DNA from: Paraburkholderia sp. SG-MS1
Lineage (GTDB): Bacteria; Pseudomonadota; Gammaproteobacteria; Burkholderiales; Burkholderiaceae
DNA length: 48,647 bases
Assembly (NCBI RefSeq): GCF_012275575.1
Contig: NZ_NPIH01000154.1
Span: 1 to 48,647, forward strand
Reading direction: 5' to 3'
Both the position numbers and the translations under genes were made by a program. Shown here piece by piece: positions 15,059-24,476 of this stretch. A model generated the notes under the pieces. The model worked only from the letters and a program-made list of their open reading frames with translations, had not been told where the DNA came from and ran no database searches. Numbering within the stretch: position 1 is the stretch's first letter; every line of letters begins with the position of its first letter.

Positions 15059-15587
15059 ATGGCGAAATTCGCCGAGATTGTTCCCGCTGCGCGCGCGGGA
15101 GTTGATCGAAGTAATGCTCGATGCGCGACAGCGCGTACAGCGCGGCCGCCGAACGCACGTCGTTTCTGTCGCCCGGAAAGAGCCGCGTTTCAGTGAACGT
15201 GAGCAGTTCGCCGGTGCGGGTCCGGAACGACCAGGCGAAGCACTGGGTACCTGCAGGCGGACCGCCCTCAGGGGCGGCGTCAGCGAGACCGGTGTTGGAC
15301 ACGGCTACATCGGCGCAGCAGCCTTCCTGGCACAGCGCGCCTTCCGCCATCTCGCGGGCGACAGCCTCGCTCGTCAGGCCATACGCTTCCATCGTCGCTT
15401 CCTTGACACCGAGGAAGCCGATTTTGCCCGATGGCGAGTAACTCACGAAGCCGACGTCGAGGCACGCGCCGCTGCCCGGCACGCTCGCGAGGTAGGACGC
15501 AATCTGGCCACCGGTGCAGGATTCGGCAGTCGCCAGTTTAAGACCTCGCGACGTCAGGAACGACACGGTTTGCATGGGAATATTCAT
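15057..15587 (-). CDS. pncC: Nicotinamide-nucleotide amidohydrolase / CinA C-terminal family
   Basis: 176 residues, the usual size for stand-alone PncC. The signature LATAESCTGGQIASYLASVP is at residues ~17-36, followed by SYSPSGKIGFLGVK, LTSEAVAREMAEGAL and AVSNTGLADAAPEGGPPAGT, all conserved in the CinA C-terminal fold. PncC deamidates nicotinamide mononucleotide to the acid form, recycling pyridine nucleotide breakdown products; some homologues lack this activity. GGAG lies 8 bases before the ATG. It seems to have led a two-gene unit with the frameshifted gene downstream. Confidence 0.9.
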   Translation of the reverse strand: MNIPMQTVSFLTSRGLKLATAESCTGGQIASYLASVPGSGACLDVGFVSYSPSGKIGFLGVKEATMEAYGLTSEAVAREMAEGALCQEGCCADVAVSNTGLADAAPEGGPPAGTQCFAWSFRTRTGELLTFTETRLFPGDRNDVRSAAALYALSRIEHYFDQLPRAQREQSRRISP

Positions 15588-15895
15588 GGCTTGTCTCCAG
15601 TGGCCCGGCTACGTGAGGGGAGCAGCAAGGACCGGTCCGCGGGTACAGCAAGCATGCTGCACACGCTCCTCTGGCGTTGTGAACCGCCGGCACGTGCGAC
15701 GGCGAAAGGTGAAACAGGATTGGGCCGGCTTGCGGCACACGCGTTGCTCCGTATCGTTTGCTGTAACTGGGCCTTGCAGTCACACCAGTCCAGCGCACCC
15801 CGTCCTTGCGCGCAACGCGGGGGTACTGACCCAGACGCCATGAGACCGTCATCGCCTTTTCCCGTTCGACGGGTAACCCCACCTTGGAGCGACAA
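15588..15895. other. Divergent intergenic region between pncC and the dehydrogenase gene
   Basis: About 300 bases between divergent starts. No further gene, repeat or clear operator was recognised. Only the dehydrogenase ribosome binding site (TTGGAGCGACAA) stands out. Confidence 0.5.
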
Positions 15896-17065
15896 ATGAG
15901 AGCCCTTTGCTGGCACGGCAAGAAAGATGTCCGCGTCGATAACGTCCCGGACCCGGCCATCGAGCATCCACGAGATGCCATCATCAAGGTATCGAGCTGT
16001 GCGATCTGCGGCTCTGATCTTCACCTGTTCGACGGATTCATGCCGAGTATGAAATCGGGCGACATCCTGGGGCATGAGTTCATGGGCGAAGTGATGGAGG
16101 TTGGCGCCGATAACAAGCGTCTGAAGGTGGGCGACCGGGTTGTCGTGCCGTTCACGATAGCGTGTGGCGAATGTGATCAATGCCGCCGGGGTTACTTTTC
16201 AGTTTGCGAGCGCTCGAACCGGAACAAGGAAATGGCCGACAAGGTGTTCGGCCACAGCACGGCCGGCCTGTTTGGCTATTCGCATCTCACCGGAGGTTAT
16301 CCTGGAGGCCAGGCAGAGTACGTGCGGGTTCCCTTTGCAGACTTTACGCCGGTCAAGATTCCAGACGGCTTGACGGACGAGCAGGTGCTGTTTCTCGGCG
16401 ATATCTTCCCAACGGGTTGGCAGGCAGCGGTTCAATGCGACATTGAACCCACCGACACGGTTGCCATTTGGGGAGCGGGTCCGGTGGGGCAATTTACGAT
16501 ACGAAGCGCAATCCTGCTGGGCGCAAAGCAGGTGATCTGCATCGACCGGGTACCGGAGCGCCTGGAAATGGCGCGCAGCGCCGGCGCAATTACCATCAAT
16601 TTCGACGACGAAAGTGTGCTCGACCGTTTGAAAGAACTTACTCAAGGAAAGGGTCCCGAAAAATGTATTGACGCTGTCGGTATGGAATCGCACGCAACGC
16701 GGTCGTTTGACGCGATTTATGATCGCGCCAAACAGGCCGTGATGCTTGAGACGGATCGGCCTCATGTGTTGCGGGAGATGATTTACGTCTGTCGTCCCGC
16801 AGGCATTCTGTCCATTCCAGGCGTCTACGGTGGATTGATCGACAAGATTCCGTTCGGCGCGGCGATGAACAAGGGGCTGACCTTCAGGATGGGACAGACT
16901 CATGTGAACCGTTGGACCGACGATCTGTTGCGACGCATTGTGGAAGGGCAGATCGATCCGTCATTTGTCATCACGCACAACGTGCCGCTGGAAAAAGGCC
17001 CTGATATGTACAAGGTGTTCCGCGACAAGGAAGATAGCTGCATCAAGGTGGTGTTGAAGCCATAG
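15896..17065 (+). CDS. Zinc-dependent alcohol/formaldehyde dehydrogenase
   Basis: 389 residues. Catalytic zinc ligands are C38 ([12 protein letters not shown]) and H60/E61 ([10 protein letters not shown]); structural zinc cysteines are C90, C93, C96 and C104 ([16 protein letters not shown]). A Rossmann NAD site follows ([20 protein letters not shown], ending ICID). The long insert near [20 protein letters not shown] and the overall length match the formaldehyde dehydrogenase-like branch of medium-chain dehydrogenases. ATG at 15896 has GGAG six bases upstream; a TTG four codons earlier is less likely. Substrate is inferred as formaldehyde or a small alcohol. Confidence 0.92.
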   Translation: MRALCWHGKKDVRVDNVPDPAIEHPRDAIIKVSSCAICGSDLHLFDGFMPSMKSGDILGHEFMGEVMEVGADNKRLKVGDRVVVPFTIACGECDQCRRGYFSVCERSNRNKEMADKVFGHSTAGLFGYSHLTGGYPGGQAEYVRVPFADFTPVKIPDGLTDEQVLFLGDIFPTGWQAAVQCDIEPTDTVAIWGAGPVGQFTIRSAILLGAKQVICIDRVPERLEMARSAGAITINFDDESVLDRLKELTQGKGPEKCIDAVGMESHATRSFDAIYDRAKQAVMLETDRPHVLREMIYVCRPAGILSIPGVYGGLIDKIPFGAAMNKGLTFRMGQTHVNRWTDDLLRRIVEGQIDPSFVITHNVPLEKGPDMYKVFRDKEDSCIKVVLKP

Positions 17066-17303
17066 TGCGTAGCGCCTCTGCCCGCGTGAACAAGCCGCGA
17101 AGGTGATCGCGGAGGCACTGTCGTAACCCGTCATCGGTAAGGTGCTATAAAAGCCCTGTCAAACGGGCCATACCGAAATCTGACGTGAAAGAGGCGCCAC
17201 CGGCAAAGGTTCGAGCGCTTACCGTCGCGCGCGAATAGGGCCGCCAGCATGCGCGACGTGCGGCGGTACCCTACTCGGCGCGCAGGATGGGGTTTCTGCA
17301 GGC

Positions 17304-17612
17304 TCACTCTTCCAGCACGCCTTTCTCACCCAACGCGGAATCGATTGCATGGCGTGCGTCGTCGACCGCTGCGCCGATGGCCGCTTTGCCGCGCAGGGGC
17401 GAGCGTGCAAGGCGCGGCGCAGTCCACTCGGCTCGCGCGGCTGCATTCACTTCGGCGCGGTCTATCCGCGTGGTCACCGAGGACCCGCCAGCGGGGTCGT
17501 CCTCGACGAGAACGGTGATATGGAAACCGCGGTGGACATGGATTTCCTGCATAAAGGGACGCTCCAATTGGCTGCTACGCGTCATATGGGTGGAGTGCTG
17601 AGCTTGTGTCAT
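17304..17612 (-). CDS. Hypothetical 102-residue protein
   Basis: Not recognised. The core begins at the internal MQEIHVHRGFHITVLVEDDP and continues VTTRIDRAEVNAAARAEWTA to a C-terminal helix (DDARHAIDSALGEKGVLEE). It looks like a small alpha/beta protein of a type common in Burkholderia stress regions. The true start may be the internal ATG at residue 21, which has GGAG nine bases upstream; the first ATG has only a weak site. It is convergent with the dehydrogenase gene. Confidence 0.6.
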   Translation of the reverse strand: MTQAQHSTHMTRSSQLERPFMQEIHVHRGFHITVLVEDDPAGGSSVTTRIDRAEVNAAARAEWTAPRLARSPLRGKAAIGAAVDDARHAIDSALGEKGVLEE

Positions 17613-17712
17613 CTTCGGCTCGACCGCCGCTGTCGGGCGGCGATGACGGGCCGCGTAGCTTCACGTTCGACAGTGCAGCATCGCCTGTTCCCGCGCATGC
17701 TGTTTCGGTGGG

Positions 17713-18165
17713 TTGAGTGCAATCGTTGTTTTGCGCTTGCGCGGCGGTCAGGTGAGTGAAATATCGGAAGTACGACTATGGATGGGAGACGTGGTGGCAC
17801 GCGCCGCATGCGAGCGCCGTACCCCGCTTGATCTTGAGAAGTTGCGTGAAAATCTGACACGGGTCGAGCGAAAACAGGAAGCTGGCGATCTGACGGGTAG
17901 CCTCGCTGCGGCAGCCGAATTTCACATCATTCTGGCTGAGTGCAGCCAGAATTCCCTGCTCGTTTTGATGATGGAGACGATCATGGGAGTCGCGTCGCAA
18001 TTCGCAAACGACTTTGGCATTAGTGCGAGCGAGTTTGCGCTGAGCGAACGCCGGGAAATCGTGGATGCCATCGAGGCACGCAAAGTTTCAAAGGCGACCT
18101 CTGCAATGAAAGCTCATCTGGACAATGTCCACTCGCGCTACCGGAACGCAGTCGAGCAGTCGTAG
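17713..18165 (+). pseudogene. FCD-domain (GntR/FadR-type) regulator lacking its DNA-binding half
   Basis: About 150 residues that match only the ligand-binding FCD domain: EVRLWMGDVVARAACERRTP, LDLEKLRENLTRVERKQEAG, FHIILAECSQNSLLVLMMET and a last helix SAMKAHLDNVHSRYRNAVEQ. In full FadR-type regulators a ~70-residue winged helix precedes this; no such sequence is visible upstream in any frame. The conserved FHxxLAExSxN metal-site motif is intact. Most likely a 5'-truncated gene; a regulator that works without DNA binding is possible but less likely. Confidence 0.65.
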
Positions 18166-18475
18166 CAATACAGGCAGGCGTGTGACGATTGCCGTGAACG
18201 GGCAATAGCACGGGGTACGTGTTGCGACGTACGAAAGATTTGCTCTAAAAAATTTGCCCCACTCGTGTCGATCCATTATGTAACGCAGTGTGGGAGATCC
18301 TCCGAGTTCGTGACGACGCAGACGGACGCTATGCCGCAATGGAGACCGCGTTCGCTAATGTCGGCCAGTTGTCTGCGAGCCATGCTGAAGTCTGGAACAG
18401 CGCAGCTGCCGTGCGGCTCAGGATTGGAGCTCGCGAGCGGGCACGGTCGGCAAAGCAGACGAACCTGACGCGCGA
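18166..18475. other. Intergenic stretch, no gene seen
   Basis: Lies between the truncated FCD gene and the end of the exporter operon. An AT-rich patch near 18241-18257 may be promoter-like, but no element could be defined. Confidence 0.45.
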
Positions 18476-19924
18476 TCACCACGCGCGCCCTAGTGACTGA
18501 AATAGCACCGCGGTGTCCGACAAACGGTCGGCTTGCGCACGGCTCTGATCGAGTGAGGTTTGTAATGCCGAGCGTTGTGAATCGAGCAGGCTGAACTGGC
18601 TGACGCCGCCCGCCGCATACTGGGCCTGTGCAATGGTGAGACTTGCCTGAGCTTCCCGCTGCGCGTCCCCGCGTTCTCTTAACGTCCGCGCATCGTTGTT
18701 CAAAGCGTGCAATGCGTCCGCAACTTGTTGGAGTGCCTGAAGCACCGTTTGGCGATAGGCCGCGAGTGCAGCGTCATAGTCAGCCTGCGCGGCGCGCTTC
18801 CTCGCATGCAGCTCTCCGCCGTGAAACAGCGGCTGCGTCAGATTGAGCCCGATATTCCAGATGTTCATTCCGCTTAGAACATCCGCCATTCGCGTGCGGT
18901 CCGAGCCAATCCCCGCCGAAATCGAAAACTGGGGATACAGGTTGGCCGTTGCCACGCCGACATTTGCGCTCGCCTGATGCAGCAGCGCTTCCGACGCACG
19001 GATGTCCGGCCGCTCGTGCGCGAGGGTCGAAGGGAGCGTGACGGGCACGGTTGATGGCAGGTGCAGTGAGTCAAGCGTGACGTCGTGAAAATCAGCCTCG
19101 GAGGGCGCACTACCGAGCAATATCGCGAGTTGATTATCGGCTTGGGCAAGTTGCGTCGACAGCGGTGGCAGTGTCGCGCGTGTTTGTGCGAGCAGCGTGC
19201 GCTGGCTGCGAACGTCGAGCTCGGACACGCCCCCGGCCACGAATCGTCGTTCGATGATCGACAACTGGTGCGCCTGTGTGTCGGCGAGGCGCTCGGTCAA
19301 GTCGATCTGCTGTTGCAGTGACGCCCGCCGGATCGCATTTGCGACGACGTTGCCGGCCAGTGAGAGCTTCGCCGCTTCCAGTTCGTAGGCTTCGTAATTG
19401 ACTTCGGCCATCAGCCCTTCGAGGGCACGTCGGTTGCCGCCAAAAATGTCTAGCGCGTACGAGACGCTGAGCGAAGCGTTATAGATAGTGAACGGCCCAG
19501 GGCTTGGCACCGTCGTGATGCCGAATGAATTCAGGTCCACCTTCTGACGCGTGGTTGAGAGATTGGCGTCGATTGCGGGATACTCGGTCGCGCCGGCCTG
19601 GGCCACATAGTCTTCATGTGCTTTCGTCAGCCGGGCTTTCGCTTGCGTCAGGGTGGGGCTTTGTTGCAACGCGGTGTCGACGAGATGGTTCAGCGCGTCG
19701 GAGCCGAATTGCGTCCACCACATAGGCAGCGCGGTATCCCCTTGCGTAAAGGTTTGCTTCGCGCCAGCCGCTTCAGCGACAGCCGGCAGCGCATCGCGGG
19801 TGTAGGACTGGACGGCGGGTGCGGCGGGCGACTGGAAGTCGGGGCCCACCGCGCAGCCGCCCAGCGCGAGACAGGAGACAAGTGTGGGAACGAAAGCGGT
19901 GCAACTTACGAGCGGTTTCATCAA
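18476..19924 (-). CDS. Outer-membrane efflux lipoprotein, NodT/OprM family
   Basis: 482 residues. A lipoprotein signal ends at the lipobox (SCLALGGCAVGPDFQSP, cysteine ~24). Two repeated OEP domains form the TolC-like channel, with the family hallmarks YALDIFGGNRRALEG, LLGSAPSEADF, ERPDIRASEALLHQASANVG and ATANLYPQFSISAGIG. It provides the outer-membrane exit duct. Last gene of the exporter operon, 10 bases after the permease stop. Combined with an ABC ATPase, permease and HlyD-type adaptor it makes a complete tripartite exporter, whereas the E. coli ybhGFSR operon lacks its own duct. Confidence 0.93.
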   Translation of the reverse strand: MMKPLVSCTAFVPTLVSCLALGGCAVGPDFQSPAAPAVQSYTRDALPAVAEAAGAKQTFTQGDTALPMWWTQFGSDALNHLVDTALQQSPTLTQAKARLTKAHEDYVAQAGATEYPAIDANLSTTRQKVDLNSFGITTVPSPGPFTIYNASLSVSYALDIFGGNRRALEGLMAEVNYEAYELEAAKLSLAGNVVANAIRRASLQQQIDLTERLADTQAHQLSIIERRFVAGGVSELDVRSQRTLLAQTRATLPPLSTQLAQADNQLAILLGSAPSEADFHDVTLDSLHLPSTVPVTLPSTLAHERPDIRASEALLHQASANVGVATANLYPQFSISAGIGSDRTRMADVLSGMNIWNIGLNLTQPLFHGGELHARKRAAQADYDAALAAYRQTVLQALQQVADALHALNNDARTLRERGDAQREAQASLTIAQAQYAAGGVSQFSLLDSQRSALQTSLDQSRAQADRLSDTAVLFQSLGRAW

Positions 19925-19934
19925 CCGGATTCTC

Positions 19935-21077
19935 CTAGTCGAGCGTGCGCCGGTAAAAGCGCAATGCGATGCCTAGCACGACCACTGTGAAAACCCCCAG
20001 CGGCCATACCGACGGCCACAGTTCGGCCCAGCCATTGCCTTTGAGCAGAATGCCGCGCACGAGGCGGTTGAAATAGGTGAGTGGCAGTACATTGCCGATC
20101 AATTGCGCCCAGCGCGGCATTCCTGCGAATGGAAACATGAAGCCGGACAACAGCAGGCTCGGCAGGAAGTAGAAGAAGGTGAGCTGCACTGCCTGAAGCT
20201 GATTCTGCGCGAGCGACGACAGCGTGATGCCAACCGTCAGGTTCGCGGCGATAAAGAGCAGCGAAGACAGATAAATGGCCACAATGCTGCCTTCGAATGG
20301 CACGTTAAAGACGTAGCGACACGCGGCGAGAATGATGGACACCTGCACCAGCCCGATCGCCACGTACGGGACGATTTTGCCGGTCATCACTTCAAGGGGC
20401 AGCACCGGTGTCGCGAGAAGGTTTTCCATCGTGCCGCGCTCACGTTCGCGCGTGATGGCGAGCCCCGTCATCATCACCATTGTCATGGTCAGGATGACAC
20501 CCATCAATCCCGGGACGACGTTGTATTGTGTGATGCCTTCCGGGTTATAGAGGCGGTGCACCTGTACGCTGAACGCAGCAGGTGTGCCATTCAGATGCGC
20601 CAGCGCTCCGGTGATGTCCTTGTCCGCCACCGGTTGGACGAGGCTCGGCAATGCGCCGAGCGCAGTGCCCGTCGCGGTGGGATCGGTCGCATCCGCTTCG
20701 ACCAGCAACGCGGGCCGTTCGCCGCGCAGCAATCGGCGTGAAAAGTCGGCCGGGACAGTCAGCACGAATTGCACGCGTCCCTCCGCAAGCGCGCGACGGC
20801 CCTGCTCCTCGGTTTGCAGCGTATCGACTATCCTGAAGTATTCCGAGTTCTCCATTGCCGCGACGAAGCTTCGCGAAAACGGACTCTGGTCAGCAAGAAT
20901 CACCGCGGTGGGCAGATGCTTCGGGTCGGTGTTGATCGCAAAGCCGAAGAGCGCCAGTTGCACGACCGGCAAGCCGACGATCATCGCGAACGTGATCCGG
21001 TCGCGTCGTAGCTGCAACAGTTCCTTCAGCACGATGCTCCACCAGCGCGTCGGCGAGAAGAAGGCATTGAAGTTCAC
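19935..21077 (-). CDS. ABC-2 type exporter permease (YhhJ/YbhR-like)
   Basis: 380 residues. One N-terminal membrane helix (MIVGLPVVQLALFGFAINTD), a ~150-residue periplasmic domain (PTAVILADQSPFSRSFVAAM; LLVEADATDPTATG), then five helices (GLMGVILTMTMVMMTGLAIT, VAIGLVQVSIILAACRYVF, LSSLLFIAANLTVGITLSSL, FFYFLPSLLLSGFMFPFAGM and a final one). RERERGTMENLLATPV is the conserved cytosolic ABC-2 loop. Overlaps the ATPase gene by 4 bases. Only one permease gene is present, so a homodimer is expected, unlike YbhS/YbhR of E. coli. Confidence 0.93.
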   Translation of the reverse strand: MNFNAFFSPTRWWSIVLKELLQLRRDRITFAMIVGLPVVQLALFGFAINTDPKHLPTAVILADQSPFSRSFVAAMENSEYFRIVDTLQTEEQGRRALAEGRVQFVLTVPADFSRRLLRGERPALLVEADATDPTATGTALGALPSLVQPVADKDITGALAHLNGTPAAFSVQVHRLYNPEGITQYNVVPGLMGVILTMTMVMMTGLAITRERERGTMENLLATPVLPLEVMTGKIVPYVAIGLVQVSIILAACRYVFNVPFEGSIVAIYLSSLLFIAANLTVGITLSSLAQNQLQAVQLTFFYFLPSLLLSGFMFPFAGMPRWAQLIGNVLPLTYFNRLVRGILLKGNGWAELWPSVWPLGVFTVVVLGIALRFYRRTLD

Positions 21078-22018
21078 GAGCGGGCTCCGTAGTTGTCAGC
21101 AGAACGGTTCATCATGTAGATGAAAACGTCCTCGAGGCCCGTTCCGATCTGCTCGATGCGTACCGGCTTGCCGTCTGTCGCACGCCGTATCGCGGCCTCC
21201 AGCGCCGCATGATCGTGGCCGCTCGCATGTAATGCAGAGCCGAACACAACAGTCTGGTCGACGCCGTCCATGCCACGCAACTGTTCGGACAGTTCGGTGA
21301 GATTCTCGCCGTAAATCGACCATGTTGCGAGGTTCTGCGAATCGATCACTTCCTTCGACGTGCCATGCGCGAGCAGCTTGCCGTAAGCGATATAGGCGAG
21401 CTTGTGGCAGCGCTCTGCTTCATCCATGTAGTGCGTGCTTACGAGCACTGAGATACCGCGCGCCGCGAGACGATGCAGCTCTTCCCAGAAATCGCGGCGT
21501 GCAGTCGGATCGACGCCAGCGGTCGGTTCGTCGAGCAGGAGCAGGCGCGGCTCATGCAGCATACAGGCGGCCAGCGCGAGCCGCTGCTTCCACCCGCCTG
21601 ATAGCGCGCCGGTCAACTGCTTCGAGCGGCTCTGCAGCCCAAGCGTTTCAAGCGTCGCGTCGACTTTCTCGCGGCGGTTTTTCATTTCATACACGCGCGC
21701 GACGAAGTCGAGATTCTCGCGGATAGTCATGTCTTCCCAGAACGAAAAGCGCTGCGTCATATAGCCGACGTTTCGTTTGATCAACGCGCTTTGTCGCACG
21801 ATGTCGTAGCCAAGGCAGGTGCCACTGCCGGAGTCAGGCGTGAGCAGTCCGCACATCAACCGGATAGAAGTCGTCTTGCCGCTGCCGTTCGGGCCGAGGA
21901 AACCGAAAATTTCGCCTGACGCAACCTGCAACGAAACGTCGTTCACGACATGCTTGTCGCCGAAATGCTTGTTCAGCCCATGCACGTCGATCGCGTATTG
22001 ATAGTCGGGCGGGTTCAT
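21074..22018 (-). CDS. ABC exporter ATP-binding protein (YbhF-type)
   Basis: 314 residues from the ATG that overlaps the adaptor's stop (ATGA). Walker A GPNGSGKTTS, Q-loop YMTQRFSFWEDMTIRENL, signature LSGGWKQRLALA, Walker B LLLLDEPTAGVDP and switch histidine VSTHYMDEAE are all present. The C-terminal ~80 residues (DQTVVFGSALHASG; EQIGTGLEDVFIYMM) resemble the accessory domain of CcmA/NatA-like exporters. It has a single nucleotide-binding domain, whereas E. coli YbhF has two in one chain. The open frame extends 62 codons further upstream, inside the adaptor gene; that part is a shadow. Confidence 0.93.
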   Translation of the reverse strand: MNPPDYQYAIDVHGLNKHFGDKHVVNDVSLQVASGEIFGFLGPNGSGKTTSIRLMCGLLTPDSGSGTCLGYDIVRQSALIKRNVGYMTQRFSFWEDMTIRENLDFVARVYEMKNRREKVDATLETLGLQSRSKQLTGALSGGWKQRLALAACMLHEPRLLLLDEPTAGVDPTARRDFWEELHRLAARGISVLVSTHYMDEAERCHKLAYIAYGKLLAHGTSKEVIDSQNLATWSIYGENLTELSEQLRGMDGVDQTVVFGSALHASGHDHAALEAAIRRATDGKPVRIEQIGTGLEDVFIYMMNRSADNYGARS

Positions 22019-23136
22019 CGCAGCGTCACCGTCACGGGCTGGCCGGGGCGAAGCTTCCCGGCATCGGCGACTGCGGGATGGGCCTCGACCAGAAAGACGA
22101 GCTTGGAACGCCGCTCGTTGCTGTAGATCACCGGTGGCGTGAATTCGGCTGCGTTCGAGATGAAGGTGATTTTTGCTTCGATGTCGGTCGCGCAGCCATC
22201 GCAATGGATCGTCAGCGCGCGATTTGGCTGCAGACTACCGACCACGGTTTCAGGGACGAAAAAGCGTACCTTGACGTTTTGCGCGGGTAGCATCTGGACG
22301 ACCGGGCTGCCGGCCTGCACCCATTCGCCGATACGGAACAACGTGTCGTACACGCGCCCTTGTGCAGGCGCCGACACCTGCTTCTGGTCCAGCTTCCATT
22401 GCGCCTGTGCGACGGCAGCCTGCGCGGCCTCGACCTGTGCCGATTGTGCACCGAGTTGCTGCGTGCGCCCGGGCAACCGGGCGACATCGATCTGATATGA
22501 AAGCTCGCGGACCTGAGCTGCGGTGGACTCGGCGTTGGCACGCGAATCGTCGAGCTGCGCTTTCGGAATACCGCCCGCGCTGTATTGGGCTTCGTCACGC
22601 GTGAGTTGCAGCGCAGCCTTACGCGCGTTTGCGGTGGCTTGCGCGAGTTGGGCCTTCGTCACGTCGATTTCAACCGGCCGTTTGCCGGTCTGGATATCGT
22701 GCAATTGCGCACGTGCCGACACAAGCTGCTGCTGGGCCTGCTTCAATGCCGCCGCTTCGCTTCCGGATTCGAGTGTGAACACGGATGTGCCTGAATCGAC
22801 CATCTGGCCGCGCGTCACCCCTAGCTGTGTGAGGGTGCCCGGCTGCGACGAACTAAGATAGACAAATTCGCCTTCGACGTAGCCCTGGTAAGAAGGCGCA
22901 TCGTGGCGCGAACAGCCGGCGAGGGCAGTCACGGCGAGCATGCAGCCTGCGATGAGGGCGGTACGGGTCACGGACCGACCGTCGCTGGTCCGCGCCGGGC
23001 CTTCTGCGCAGCGATCGACCCGCGCTTCACGATTGCTCTTATGCAGAAACGGCAGCGCGGACGTCGGGTTGCCTGGCCCGTTGCCCGTCATTGGTGCATG
23101 ATTGGATTTCAACGTTTTCCTCACGCTCATAAACAT
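22015..23136 (-). CDS. HlyD-family adaptor protein of the exporter (YbhG-like)
   Basis: 373 residues as drawn. Core: a lipoprotein-like anchor (ALIAGCMLAVTALAGCSR), a lipoyl half (GYVEGEFVYLSSSQPGTLTQ), a coiled-coil hairpin (ALKQAQQQLVSARAQLHDIQ to AQVEAAQAAVAQAQWKLDQK), the second lipoyl half (VSAPAQGRVYDTLFRIGEWV) and a beta-barrel. It bridges the inner-membrane permease and outer duct. The 60 residues before the anchor look unnatural, so the true start may be nearer GTG 22971 or ATG 23091; none has a strong binding site. First gene of the operon, divergent from the TetR gene. Confidence 0.88.
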   Translation of the reverse strand: MFMSVRKTLKSNHAPMTGNGPGNPTSALPFLHKSNREARVDRCAEGPARTSDGRSVTRTALIAGCMLAVTALAGCSRHDAPSYQGYVEGEFVYLSSSQPGTLTQLGVTRGQMVDSGTSVFTLESGSEAAALKQAQQQLVSARAQLHDIQTGKRPVEIDVTKAQLAQATANARKAALQLTRDEAQYSAGGIPKAQLDDSRANAESTAAQVRELSYQIDVARLPGRTQQLGAQSAQVEAAQAAVAQAQWKLDQKQVSAPAQGRVYDTLFRIGEWVQAGSPVVQMLPAQNVKVRFFVPETVVGSLQPNRALTIHCDGCATDIEAKITFISNAAEFTPPVIYSNERRSKLVFLVEAHPAVADAGKLRPGQPVTVTLR

Positions 23137-23538
23137 TCGACTTGCGCAGGGGCGCGTAAATGGCAGATGCCGTTCTCACTTGCAGCTGTCCATCAGCCGC
23201 ATACTTGCTGATAGTGATTGCGTTCAATGGATGATAATGACTTTAAAGTCAGTAATGCGCAAGTCTTAGTTTCGGATAGCTGGATCGAATTTGCCGCTGA
23301 GATGACATTGATCAGCTCGGCTAAAGTGGACCGCATGGAATAGATGGGCCAGGGGCGGGGGTTTGTAATCAAGTATGCAGGCGACGGTAGCCACGCAACG
23401 AGGGAACGGGGCCAAGGGCTATCATGGCGTCGTGACGGCAGGGCCAATGCCCGGATGGCAATCGACGACCGGCAAGGCTCGACGGCCATGCCGAGCCCGC
23501 ACCTCGGTGCCGACGCCTTTCAAATTGCAGAAGAGAGA
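23137..23538. promoter_or_regulatory. Divergent control region between exporter operon and TetR gene
   Basis: About 400 bases between the adaptor and the TetR starts, more AT-rich than the flanking genes around 23210-23300. It holds the palindrome at 23238-23251. Open frames on the plus strand continue upstream of the TetR ATG but lack binding sites. Confidence 0.5.
23238..23251. promoter_or_regulatory. 14-bp perfect palindrome, candidate TetR-family operator
   Basis: TGACTTTAAAGTCA is a perfect palindrome in the AT-rich centre of the divergent region, 100 bases from the adaptor start. Its position and symmetry fit an operator for the divergently encoded TetR protein. Binding is inferred. 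Confidence 0.55.
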
Positions 23539-24285
23539 ATGAAACGTACCGAAAGCACCGCAAAGGAGCCAGGATCACCAATCCGCCCCGCAGCCGAATC
23601 TGGCAAACGCCGGCGTCGCAAGGATGCGCGGCCAGGTGAGATTATCGACGTCGCGCTCACCTGCTTTCTTGAAGCGGGCTATGAGGCGACCAGACTTGAC
23701 GACGTTGCGCGACGCGCGGGCGTCGCAAAGGGGACGGTCTACTTGTACTTCGAAACCAAGGAGCATCTGTTTCGCGCAGTTGTCCAGCAGGTGACGGCAA
23801 CAAACGTTCGGCAATTGAGTGAGACGATTCGCGAGTTCGATGGCTCATTTGTCGACTTCGTCCCGCTGTTTCTGTCGCGGGCAGCGACGTCCATTGGAAA
23901 TAGTCTCAGCCCACGAATCGCAGCGCTGATTCTGAAGGAAAGCGAACGCTTCCCGGACCTTGGACGAATCTGGGTGGAGGAGGTGGTGGCGCCCATGTTC
24001 GAGGCCTTGCAGGCGCTTGTCGAGCGCTCGCAGAAAAAAGGCGAAGTTTGCGACGGCGATCCGCGGATTCATGTCTTTTCGCTGGTGGGGCCGATGTTCG
24101 CTGCAATCCTGTCTCGTCAGATCCTCGCGCCACTGGGCTTCGAACCGGTCGATCTGACCATGCTAGCTCAACAACACGCGAAGACAGTTCTTGCAGGTCT
24201 TTGCGTGCCGGTGCGAGCAACGGCACCCACTCATCGCCGACCGGTGAGAAGAGGACGAAAACCGGTTGCTGCCGAGGTTGGCTAA
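23539..24285 (+). CDS. TetR-family regulator (CecR/YbiH-like position)
   Basis: 248 residues. After a basic N-terminus (SGKRRRRKDARPGEIIDVAL) the helix-turn-helix is clear: GYEATRLDDVARRAGVAKGT followed by VYLYFETKEHLFRAVVQQ. The ligand-binding half (FLSRAATSIGNSLSPRIAAL; ILKESERFPDLGRIWVEEVV) resembles regulators of multidrug exporters. Start chosen at ATG 23539 with AGAGAGA just upstream. By position it should repress the adjacent exporter, as E. coli CecR does for ybhGFSR. The C-terminal ~30 residues are basic and probably disordered. Confidence 0.92.
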   Translation: MKRTESTAKEPGSPIRPAAESGKRRRRKDARPGEIIDVALTCFLEAGYEATRLDDVARRAGVAKGTVYLYFETKEHLFRAVVQQVTATNVRQLSETIREFDGSFVDFVPLFLSRAATSIGNSLSPRIAALILKESERFPDLGRIWVEEVVAPMFEALQALVERSQKKGEVCDGDPRIHVFSLVGPMFAAILSRQILAPLGFEPVDLTMLAQQHAKTVLAGLCVPVRATAPTHRRPVRRGRKPVAAEVG

Positions 24286-24476
24286 GCTTTGCCGCGATCG
24301 TCAATATCACAAAGGGCCGTTGTGGGTCTGGGAGCAGTTGTCCGTTCTCAGATGAGGCAATTGCATCGCGTCCAAGCGCACTGCTACAGCCGCCGACGAG
24401 TGGAGACGTCTCATTCGAGCTATCGGGAAGCGTCTGCAACACCGGCACGAGCGATTCGTCCGGAGCGCGTCCAGTT

